From MFWN01 sp964594115 (GTDB taxonomy: Archaea; Nanobdellota; Nanobdellia; Pacearchaeales; GW2011-AR1): a stretch of 14,970 nucleotides of DNA. The position numbers were made by a program, and so were the translations under genes. Each line of letters opens with the position of its first letter. Positions within the stretch are counted from its first letter, which is position 1. The stretch covers positions 1 through 14,970 of the forward strand of contig CAZQLD010000019.1 of the NCBI GenBank assembly GCA_964594115.1, written 5' to 3'. The notes under the pieces were generated by a model that saw only the letters and a program-made list of their open reading frames with translations, was not told the DNA's origin and made no database searches. This document shows, piece by piece, positions 7,680 to 13,721 of this stretch.

Positions 7680-8888
7680 TTATGTCTTTAAATGTTTTAA
7701 TTTATTTATGTACAATTTTTTCTCCTTTCTGATTTTATAAAACAAAAAGAGTATCAGGACAATAAGTACAATATAAATTAAAGGAGTAACAAGATAACTT
7801 AATTGAAATTTTTTGGTAACTACATTTAAAACAGTGCTTGACTCAAAAGTTCTTTTACTGCTATAAAAAACCCTCCCACTTATGACGTATTTACCTACTT
7901 GTTTAGGGGTAAAAAAGAGATTAAATTCTTCTGATTCTGAAACCAGAACAGTAAATCTATCTGTTTCAAGAATCTGGATTATTTTTTCTCCAAAAGTTAT
8001 TTGTCCCTTAAAATAAGCTTCCACCTCTTTTTCTCCAGTATTTTTAAATCCTACTTTAATCGGAACTGTCTCATCAACTTCTGCTGTTTTTCGAGTTAAA
8101 ATGCTCGTTAAGACTCCATCGGCCTTTAATGCTCCCTCTTCTAAAACATCAAATGTTAAAGTTTGAGAACTATAACAGTCTATAACTGAAACATCTGCCC
8201 AATACTGCCCAATCTCTAAATCATTTGATTTAACTCTCACCACAAACTCATCTTTAAGTGTTGGTAAGATTTCCTTATTTGAAAACTCTTCGGTTTTAAC
8301 AATACTAATTTGATCCTGGTCCCAGATATCTATGATTATTCTCGGCTTTAATCTTATGTTTCCAGAATTAGAGATATCAAAACTAAATACAATATCATCT
8401 CCTTCTTCAGCAGACTGAACTTTAAAACCATATGCACTACAATCAACAATTTCCACATCAGTCACCTCCACTGTTATTGCTAAATCCAAAGAAGATCTTA
8501 TAACTCCCACAGCATGCCCCTCAACTCCTTCTCCAAATGCAGAAGTCATTAATCTTAAAAAACCATCGTACTCTCCATTAGGCATATCTGCAGGAGGAGT
8601 AACTGCTACTCTTAAAGAATAGGGTTTTCCCTTAGAAACTGTAAAATTTTGAGAAAAATCTAACCAATCTTTTATAGCTCCTCTTGGAGTTGCTTCAACT
8701 GTTATTGGTTTATCTGAATCTGTAGAAATTATGGCAGTTTTTTCTGAATACCCTCCCCTCAATACTTCCCTATAGTCAAATGTTGCAGGACTAAGCCCTA
8801 TATTTGCTGCTGAAACAAGATATGTGCAGATTATACACACTAATACCAAAACCATAATTCCCTTCATCTTAATTCTTATTTTTACCAT
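7680..8888 (-). CDS. Membrane-anchored triple Ig-like protein (chaperone- or scaffold-like)
   Basis: The protein has 402 residues with a signal peptide (9-27, cleavage near SAA). An Ig-like domain at 29-145 has GLSPATFDYREVLRGG, DWLDF and TPPADMPNGEYDGFL, a proline-capped sandwich that recalls N-domains of periplasmic chaperone-like proteins. A second domain (about 148-250) carries C150 and C238, with NSGNI. A third spans about 258-356, with FKNTGEKEVEAYF. A C-terminal transmembrane helix (364-385) ends in a short basic tail. A longer frame reaches 8948, but ATG 8888 sits one base after the previous stop with GGAGAT in place, so it is preferred. It directly follows the first surface paralog and may bind, escort or anchor it; that is inference from gene order and fold. 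Confidence 0.8.
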   Translation of the reverse strand: MVKIRIKMKGIMVLVLVCIICTYLVSAANIGLSPATFDYREVLRGGYSEKTAIISTDSDKPITVEATPRGAIKDWLDFSQNFTVSKGKPYSLRVAVTPPADMPNGEYDGFLRLMTSAFGEGVEGHAVGVIRSSLDLAITVEVTDVEIVDCSAYGFKVQSAEEGDDIVFSFDISNSGNIRLKPRIIIDIWDQDQISIVKTEEFSNKEILPTLKDEFVVRVKSNDLEIGQYWADVSVIDCYSSQTLTFDVLEEGALKADGVLTSILTRKTAEVDETVPIKVGFKNTGEKEVEAYFKGQITFGEKIIQILETDRFTVLVSESEEFNLFFTPKQVGKYVISGRVFYSSKRTFESSTVLNVVTKKFQLSYLVTPLIYIVLIVLILFLFYKIRKEKKLYINKLKHLKT

Positions 8889-8889
8889 T

Positions 8890-9870
8890 TTAATCTCCTT
8901 CAGCCTGGGAAGCACCAAATATAATATTCCCTGAACAATTTCCTCCAACCCCTAAAGGAACATAGATTCTCCAATAGGTTGTATTTGTAGCATAATTTAT
9001 TGTGTCATTACTTCTATAATTTAAATTAAACTCTTTAACATCAGGAGAACCTGTTAAATTAACATAGGTAGAGTCAAAATCTGTCAGACCCATAACACTT
9101 GTATTTGAAGTAGTTGAATTATATTTTTCATGGTTTACAGAAATGTTTGAATTTCCTAAACTACAGTTCATTGCTAAACCATCTCCTTCAGTAACTGCAT
9201 ATCCTGACAAAGATAAGTTAAGCATGACATTTCCTACATTAGTTATATTTACTGGATCTTCATCTGAAACATAAGTGGCATTCACTGTTCCATAATTTAT
9301 TATATCAGGAAGACTTATTGCAAGCAAAGACTGAATGGTTGTAGTGTTGCTGTCTTTAACACCAAAACCAAAATCATCAGTGACATTAACAGTACAATTC
9401 CAGGTTCCTGCATTAGCATAAAACCAAATATCAAATAAACAAGTGGCTAAAACTGTATTCACATCCCCATAACTTAAATCTACATAGCAAGTATAATTTG
9501 TATAATGGTCATTATTGTCATTTGGACTTCCATAACCTGAAGAGCTATGAAAAAATTCTGCAGACACATTTACAATATCTATTTCTGTATCATAATCTAT
9601 TATTTCAGCTGAACAATTAACAACTTTTGTAGAATTAGCAATCAAAGTAACAGAGCCTTGTTCAACATCAATATAATTTATAATTGGGGGAGATTTTCCT
9701 ATACCCATCTCACTAATTACTGTTACATTTTCCCCTACATCTGCAATAACTGCTCCTAAAAAAGAAGAAAAAAGAAGAAAAAGCAGGAAAACAATTAAAA
9801 TAATACCTACTAGAAAAATACTAAAGCTAATTATCTCAAATGAATTAATCATTTTCATTGCCTGCTTCAT
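8890..9870 (-). CDS. Secreted Asn-glycosylation-rich beta-sandwich surface protein (paralog 1)
   Basis: The protein has 326 residues. A long hydrophobic segment (about 13-42) acts as signal or anchor. A Cys-rich Ig-like module (about 60-180) has VSAEFFHSSSGYG and DHYTNYTCYVD. A C-terminal module (about 182-326) runs from INYGTVN through GNVMLNLSLSGY to NCSGNIIFGASQA. Nineteen NxS/T sequons are present. It is a clear paralog of the gene at 3978-5162, from which it differs by lacking the N-terminal AHYIVG module and by its signal segment. It overlaps the regulator gene by 26 nt. GGAGGG lies only 1-2 nt before ATG 9870, so Met5 (9858) or Met7 (9852) could be the true start. It is likely a structural surface subunit exported from the ArsR-like regulated operon. 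Confidence 0.8.
   Translation of the reverse strand: MKQAMKMINSFEIISFSIFLVGIILIVFLLFLLFSSFLGAVIADVGENVTVISEMGIGKSPPIINYIDVEQGSVTLIANSTKVVNCSAEIIDYDTEIDIVNVSAEFFHSSSGYGSPNDNNDHYTNYTCYVDLSYGDVNTVLATCLFDIWFYANAGTWNCTVNVTDDFGFGVKDSNTTTIQSLLAISLPDIINYGTVNATYVSDEDPVNITNVGNVMLNLSLSGYAVTEGDGLAMNCSLGNSNISVNHEKYNSTTSNTSVMGLTDFDSTYVNLTGSPDVKEFNLNYRSNDTINYATNTTYWRIYVPLGVGGNCSGNIIFGASQAEGD
8893..8898 (-). promoter_or_regulatory. Ribosome-binding site deciding start 8888
   Basis: GGAGAT lies four bases before ATG 8888 and overlaps the end of the upstream reading frame, giving the same junction as at 3974-3986. It supports the shorter start rather than 8948. Confidence 0.75.
9465..9516 (-). repeat. Near-identical DNA tract shared by surface paralogs (copy 1)
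   Basis: This tract matches 4556-4607 at 50 of 52 positions, with 39 consecutive identical bases (9478-9516). It is a direct repeat about 4.9 kb from the other copy and encodes the same Cys-containing motif. Confidence 0.9.
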
Positions 9871-10474
9871 GCCCTCCTTTCAGCCTGTTAAGAAGATGAT
9901 TAGGATCATGTAAAGAAACAAGAGAATCTGAAGAGAATTTCTTTACTTGGCTTTTTGAAATAAAAGAACACTCAATTTTCTTTTCTAATTTCTTAGCAAA
10001 AGCATCTATCCTTAATTTTAATTTTTTAGAATCAGAAATAATTATCAATCTTGAATTGTTTGCGGATGTCTCAATAAAAATACCCTCTAACTCCTGTAAA
10101 TTCTCTTCTAATTTCCAAAAGATTTTTTCCATAGGATAATGTAAAGAAGCATCCTCAAGCATCCATATTTTCAAAATGCTTTTATGGTGCTCTGTAATAT
10201 ATAGCAATTTTTTTCCAGAAAATCCCTTACTTAGAGCAGTTAAATAAAGGATATCTTTAAAAATAGAGAACAAAATTCTTGGCTTTCCTTTTTCAACAGC
10301 CCCTGTTCTCTGCTTTTTAACAATTCCTGCCGCATCTAAAAGTTTTAATTGCTGGCTTATATAAGAAACAGTTGTATTCAATTTTTTAGCAATTTCCACA
10401 GGGGAAGAAGGATTTTTAGCTATGATTTGCAAGATTTCCCACCTAGGAGAAGCTAAAAACGAATCAAAATCCAT
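9845..10474 (-). CDS. ArsR-like winged-helix transcription regulator (209 aa)
   Basis: Residues 8-75 form an ArsR-type winged helix: PRWEILQIIAKN, then SPVEIAKKLNTTVSYISQQLKLLDAAGIV as the helix-turn-helix, then a wing with KGKPRILFSI. The C-terminal two-thirds (about 80-209) is helical and charged, with LIIISDSKKLKLRIDAFAKKL, and is not a known sensor domain to my eye. No Cys metal site is visible in the DNA-binding helices. It is first in the large surface operon and overlaps the next gene by 26 nt. The ATG has no ribosome-binding site and lies about 27 nt from a TATA box, so the mRNA is probably leaderless. It likely controls its own operon, possibly through the repeats around its promoter (inference). 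Confidence 0.85.
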   Translation of the reverse strand: MDFDSFLASPRWEILQIIAKNPSSPVEIAKKLNTTVSYISQQLKLLDAAGIVKKQRTGAVEKGKPRILFSIFKDILYLTALSKGFSGKKLLYITEHHKSILKIWMLEDASLHYPMEKIFWKLEENLQELEGIFIETSANNSRLIIISDSKKLKLRIDAFAKKLEKKIECSFISKSQVKKFSSDSLVSLHDPNHLLNRLKGGHEAGNEND

Positions 10475-10484
10475 AGATTTAACT

Positions 10485-10505
10485 TATTTAAAGTACTATT
10501 TAAAT
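10485..10505 (-). promoter_or_regulatory. TATA box and duplicated TTTAAATA of the large surface operon
   Basis: The minus strand carries TTTAAATA twice, at 10497-10504 and 10485-10492, spaced 12 nt. The distal copy is centred about 27 nt before ATG 10474, with an A-rich BRE-like stretch upstream, and is the likely TATA box. The proximal copy is too close to the start and may be a regulator site. Confidence 0.6.
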
Positions 10506-10529
10506 GTTTTGTTCACTTAATTAAACATT
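10503..10529. promoter_or_regulatory. Candidate operator: 7-bp inverted repeat upstream of the operon TATA box
   Basis: The plus strand reads AATGTTT at 10503-10509 and AAACATT at 10523-10529, a perfect inverted pair with a 13-nt spacer that covers the BRE side of the TATA box. Two TTAATTAA palindromes also occur in this AT-rich spacer (10517-10524 and 10562-10569). An operator for the ArsR-like protein is possible, but chance is a real alternative in such AT-rich DNA. Confidence 0.3.
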
Positions 10530-10597
10530 ATTAAATTATTTATTAATATCATTTTATCTATTTAATTAACTAATAAAATAATACCTTAAGAAATTGG

Positions 10598-10612
10598 AAA
10601 AACATTCGAAAA
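10598..10612 (-). terminator. Possible T-tract terminator after surface gene 10613-11368
   Basis: Directly after the stop codon the minus strand has TTTT (10609-10612) and TTTTT (10598-10602), the kind of T-rich stretch that ends archaeal transcripts. The rest of the 138-bp spacer holds only the next promoter and AT-rich palindromes. Confidence 0.3.
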
Positions 10613-11368
10613 TTACTGCAATTCTACGTAAAAATAATAGTTTGTTAGTGCGGTGTTTGTCCCATGCCCGTTCTCCAACACTATCATTTCAAAATCATGA
10701 TATCCACTATCAAAACCTTGCATATCCTCTTCTAATAACGCTGTAAAAATAACTTGTATGTCGTCTGTTTGATCTGTAAGCAATACTTCTTCAAAACTAT
10801 TATCCACCCCTTTCCCTGAACTATCATATATCTGAGTACTCGGACACTGCCCTTCTGTAAACTGTGTATTGGATGTGTAAAATATATCATGCCCATTGCC
10901 AGTCGAAAATGTTTCATTGACTCCATCTACATCATCCTTAGAAATATTATAATAAGTCTCGAGTGCTGTGTGGTTTCCCATCTTAAAGCAAGCTACATTT
11001 GTCCAGTCTACACTGCTGTTCTCAGATGCATAAACCTCACCTTCTGGGCTTGCCAAAGACCAATTGTACATAACATTATCATTAACATCTGCTAACTGAA
11101 TTGCCCCAGAAACATTACCAAAATAACCCTGCCAGGATTGGGTAGTTGAATAGCCAAAGATATTAATCTCAGTTACATTTCCTGCCTGGGCAGGAATTGA
11201 TTGAGGAGAATCTAAAGGAGCACTCTCAGACTTTATTCCAGTATAATTTGCACCATAAGGCTCTACAGCCCCAACTAAATTTCTTAGATAAAAAATCAGT
11301 AAAAAAAGAAGAACAACTAGAACATAAGCTACCACTTTCATCTCTTTTATTTTAATAAACTCTTTCAT
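10613..11368 (-). CDS. Signal-anchored surface beta-sandwich protein (251 aa)
   Basis: A hydrophobic signal or anchor segment (12-35) precedes one extracellular domain (about 58-251). It contains PAQAGNVTEINIFGYSTTQS, SWQGYFGNVSGAI, YNWSLASPEGEVYA and SVDWTNVACF, and C127 and C175 may pair. I recognise this as a type recurrent in DPANN archaea, with no assigned function. Several NxS/T sequons are present. The frame can be extended to 11386, but ATG 11368 overlaps the upstream stop as ATGA, which favours coupled translation from there; Met10 (11341) is an alternative. It follows two small DNA-binding proteins in the same unit and is probably their regulated output (inference). Confidence 0.8.
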   Translation of the reverse strand: MKEFIKIKEMKVVAYVLVVLLFLLIFYLRNLVGAVEPYGANYTGIKSESAPLDSPQSIPAQAGNVTEINIFGYSTTQSWQGYFGNVSGAIQLADVNDNVMYNWSLASPEGEVYASENSSVDWTNVACFKMGNHTALETYYNISKDDVDGVNETFSTGNGHDIFYTSNTQFTEGQCPSTQIYDSSGKGVDNSFEEVLLTDQTDDIQVIFTALLEEDMQGFDSGYHDFEMIVLENGHGTNTALTNYYFYVELQ

Positions 11369-11637
11369 TTTAAATCCAAATCCCAAAATATGCTTCTTGG
11401 AGCTTTTATCCTTCTTACTTTTTTCCCAAAAGCCCTTTTAAAACTCCTTATCCCAGCTACCTTATTCTGCTTAATTATTCCCTTTTTTCTTAAATTATTT
11501 AGTCTCGGAGTAATCGCTGAAGAACTTAATCCTACACTCTTTGCTATCTGCCTGCTTACAAGAGACCCTTCCTTATATAAGGCCCTCAAAATTTCTCTGT
11601 CAATTCCGTCGAGAACTCTCTTTTTTCTGACCTGCAT
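11365..11637 (-). CDS. Stand-alone Lrp/AsnC-type winged-helix protein (90 aa)
   Basis: Residues 8-60 match the Lrp/AsnC DNA-binding domain: LDGIDREILRALYKEGSLVS, then a helix-turn-helix with RQIAKSVGLSSSAITPRLNN and LRKKGIIK. The usual C-terminal RAM effector domain is absent. Instead there is a short basic tail ending KAPRSIFWDLDLK, a motif I associate with small DPANN regulators. It overlaps the AbrB-type gene by 38 nt and the next surface gene by ATGA. No clear ribosome-binding site is visible before ATG 11637, so the true start could differ slightly. It is likely a co-regulator of the downstream surface gene; this is inference from gene order. Confidence 0.8.
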   Translation of the reverse strand: MQVRKKRVLDGIDREILRALYKEGSLVSRQIAKSVGLSSSAITPRLNNLRKKGIIKQNKVAGIRSFKRAFGKKVRRIKAPRSIFWDLDLK

Positions 11638-11842
11638 TTTTATTCACAATTTCAACTTTGATTTGTTTCTTGGAATTAATCAACCATCTTAATTTATCTC
11701 CTTTCTCTAATCTCAAATGCTCTCTTATTTCCTTAGGAATCCTTGTCAACAGATTCCTTCCATCACTACTAAGACTTGTAACTTTCTCTACATCAGCCTT
11801 AACCCCAATTAATTTTTTTAATTCTTCTTCTGTTATAGCCAT
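11600..11842 (-). CDS. AbrB/SpoVT-type DNA-binding protein (80 aa)
   Basis: Residues about 20-66 fit the swapped-hairpin AbrB fold: KVTSLSSDGRNLLTRIPKEI, REHLRLEKGDKLRW and a closing strand KQIKVEIV. The N terminus is a short helix (EEELKKLIG) and the C terminus is basic. ATG 11842 lacks a ribosome-binding site and lies about 28 nt from a TATA-like box, which suggests a leaderless start. It overlaps the Lrp-type gene. AbrB proteins can be antitoxins, but no toxin is adjacent, so a transcription regulator of this small unit is more likely (inference). Confidence 0.8.
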   Translation of the reverse strand: MAITEEELKKLIGVKADVEKVTSLSSDGRNLLTRIPKEIREHLRLEKGDKLRWLINSKKQIKVEIVNKNAGQKKESSRRN

Positions 11843-11863
11843 AGTTATATTAAGTTTTTGTAC

Positions 11864-11876
11864 TTTTTAAATATAT
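11864..11876 (-). promoter_or_regulatory. TATA box of the AbrB/Lrp/surface protein unit
   Basis: The minus strand reads ATATATTTAAAAA, centred about 28 nt before ATG 11842, which gives a leaderless transcript. A short GC-rich island (11887-11896) lies just upstream and stands out in this AT-rich spacer. Confidence 0.55.
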
Positions 11877-11895
11877 GTATCTATATCGTGCGAGC

Positions 11896-11945
11896 GTACT
11901 CTTTATTAAAATAGAACTATTCCTTAAAATATAAATAAAGTGTAC
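11896..11945. repeat. 12-bp inverted repeat with nested hairpin in the 120-bp spacer
   Basis: The plus strand has GTACTCTTTATT at 11896-11907 and AATAAAGTGTAC at 11934-11945, complementary at 11 of 12 positions. The 26-nt loop contains a smaller AATAG/CTATT pair, and GTGTACAC at 11940-11947 is a perfect palindrome. It lies between the stop of the 583-aa gene and the next TATA box, so it could be an RNA structure at the 3' end of the first transcript or a protein-binding site for the second. Confidence 0.6.
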
Positions 11946-11962
11946 ACATAATTAAAATAAAT

Positions 11963-13714
11963 CTAAAAAGTATGCATCTTTATAATCTCATCTCCAATCT
12001 TAAAAACTCTTGGCTTCCCCACTCTTGAAACTTGAAGCTTACCAAAAATATTATCTGCAATCAAAATATTTCCATCAGCAAGATTAACCATTTTTCTGGT
12101 GGTTAGAGCAAAATTCTTCAAAAACCCTAATGTTTGCTCAAACTTCTTTGAATTCATAACAGTTGAAACCTTAATGTTTTTAATCCTAGCTCTTTCCTTT
12201 ATCGACCTAACTAAATTGAATATTTTAATCTCAGGATTTTTTTCAGGATACGAGTAAAAAAGAATAAAATAAAGGCTGTCATTTACTTTAGTTAAAGAAA
12301 GATTATATTTTTTAGTAATCCTCTCTACTTCTTCAAAATATTCATCAAACTTAAAAAAGACCATATACGCCATTTTCTCAGAACTCTGAAATTGCCTTGA
12401 CTTTATCTTTTCTCTTATTTTAAACACCCTTCCTTTTTTCTTAACCAAAAGATAAAAAGCAACAAGACAAAAAACTAAAATAAAGAAAAAAAGATAACTT
12501 CTTAGGCTTATCTGCATTTCAGGAGCTACTGCTGCTCCTGTTGGCCCTGTCAAATATATCTCACCAAAGCCCTCTCCATCTATAACTATATTATAATCTC
12601 CTTTAAAATCAAGAGAGTGGTTCTTTTCCTTACCCAAACTCAAATTAACATTAATTACTATCTCTTCGTTATAAGAGTCATTTTCTACAAGAACCTTAAT
12701 CACGCCATCATACCCTATATTTCCAATATTTCTAATCTCTATATAGCTACCATCAGAACTATTCACAACATCAACATCTAATTTCCGATTATCCTCAACA
12801 TAAATAGGTTTTATTGCATGAAGATTTCCGTAATATGCATTAATATTCCAGCCCCCTCTTGTTGCATTATCCTTAAAAAAATAAGAAGAAGAACTATTGC
12901 TTCCCAACGACTCTTCTAAAACTATATCATCAGGGCTAAATAACTTAAAGATTATGGTTTCATTTTCTATTAAATTTTTAGCCTGGTCTAAAAGATTGAT
13001 TCTTATTAGAACATTTGCCGGAGGCTTTACAGATTCATTCACCTCTATTTCTATATAAGTTGATTTTTTTTTGACTTCAATCTCTCCCTCTGTTTCCCCG
13101 TAATTAATAATCTCTTCATCTGGGTTTTTTTCAATCGCTTCTATATGAAGACTATATTTTCCTGGAGCATCATCTTTTTTTATTTCAAAGCTTAAGAAGA
13201 ATTTCCCATCCTTAACTTCTACTGTCTTATTTATCAGTTCAGGAATAGAGATTATAACAATTCCCTCAAGAGTCTCACCATTTTTCTTTAAAGCAGTTCC
13301 ATTCATAATAACCTTTTCTAAAGGAAAAAAGAACTTATTGTTTAAATCATAATCAACCAGTATCCTATTACTAATCTGAAACTCCTCGCTAGTTCCTGCT
13401 TCATTATCAAAAATTACCTCCAAATTACACCTTCCTACTAAAGAAGCAGGAAATTCAAAATAAAGATACTGTTTTTTATTTGAATTTATTTTATAATATT
13501 TTTTATGAACAAGCAGTCTTTCCTTGCAATCTAAAAAAGTTTCAATATAACCTGAAGCAGAAGTCTGTTTTTCTATAGAAAAATTAACAAAAATTGAATC
13601 TTCAATATTATAAACTTCTTCAAAATCACCTTCAAAAATAATCTTTCCACTGACTAAAGATACTGAAAATATGATAATAAACACAACTAGTAAAATTCCT
13701 TTTTTCATTTTCAA
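11963..13714 (-). CDS. Ig-like membrane protein with degenerate cyclase-like cytoplasmic domain
   Basis: The protein has 583 residues with a signal peptide at 4-23. Extracellular beta domains follow. Residues 24-115 contain FEGDFEEVYNIEDSIFV with C63 and C96, a start seen in other DPANN surface proteins. Two MG2/Ig-like domains span about 118-215 and 218-307, and a CARDB-like one spans about 310-385. LTGPTGAAVAP precedes a transmembrane helix at 406-425. The cytoplasmic domain (about 448-580) follows the class III nucleotidyl cyclase pattern: YMVFFKFDEYF, then KVNDSLYFILF, then TTRKMVNLADGNILIADNIF and a final KPRVFKIG strand. The first metal-binding Asp appears replaced, so it is probably not catalytic. 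It follows the coiled-coil gene after 7 bp and likely works with it. A surface sensor or stator role is inference. Confidence 0.75.
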   Translation of the reverse strand: MKMKKGILLVVFIIIFSVSLVSGKIIFEGDFEEVYNIEDSIFVNFSIEKQTSASGYIETFLDCKERLLVHKKYYKINSNKKQYLYFEFPASLVGRCNLEVIFDNEAGTSEEFQISNRILVDYDLNNKFFFPLEKVIMNGTALKKNGETLEGIVIISIPELINKTVEVKDGKFFLSFEIKKDDAPGKYSLHIEAIEKNPDEEIINYGETEGEIEVKKKSTYIEIEVNESVKPPANVLIRINLLDQAKNLIENETIIFKLFSPDDIVLEESLGSNSSSSYFFKDNATRGGWNINAYYGNLHAIKPIYVEDNRKLDVDVVNSSDGSYIEIRNIGNIGYDGVIKVLVENDSYNEEIVINVNLSLGKEKNHSLDFKGDYNIVIDGEGFGEIYLTGPTGAAVAPEMQISLRSYLFFFILVFCLVAFYLLVKKKGRVFKIREKIKSRQFQSSEKMAYMVFFKFDEYFEEVERITKKYNLSLTKVNDSLYFILFYSYPEKNPEIKIFNLVRSIKERARIKNIKVSTVMNSKKFEQTLGFLKNFALTTRKMVNLADGNILIADNIFGKLQVSRVGKPRVFKIGDEIIKMHTF

Positions 13715-13721
13715 ATAATTA

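Noticed and set aside
8886..8948. Longer start (8948) for the Ig-like membrane protein
   Set aside because: The extra 20 residues are the out-of-frame reading of the upstream gene; 8888 has a good ribosome-binding site and then a normal signal peptide.
10732..11095. Small frames on both strands inside the 251-aa surface gene
   Set aside because: They overlap a well-supported signal-anchored protein and have no ribosome-binding site or motif.
11600..11842. AbrB protein as antitoxin of a toxin-antitoxin pair
   Set aside because: The overlapping partner is an Lrp-type winged helix, not a toxin fold, and no RNase- or PIN-like gene is adjacent.
11843..11962. tRNA or other structured RNA gene in the spacer
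   Set aside because: No tRNA arms or conserved RNA motif are visible; only the inverted repeat and promoter elements are supported.
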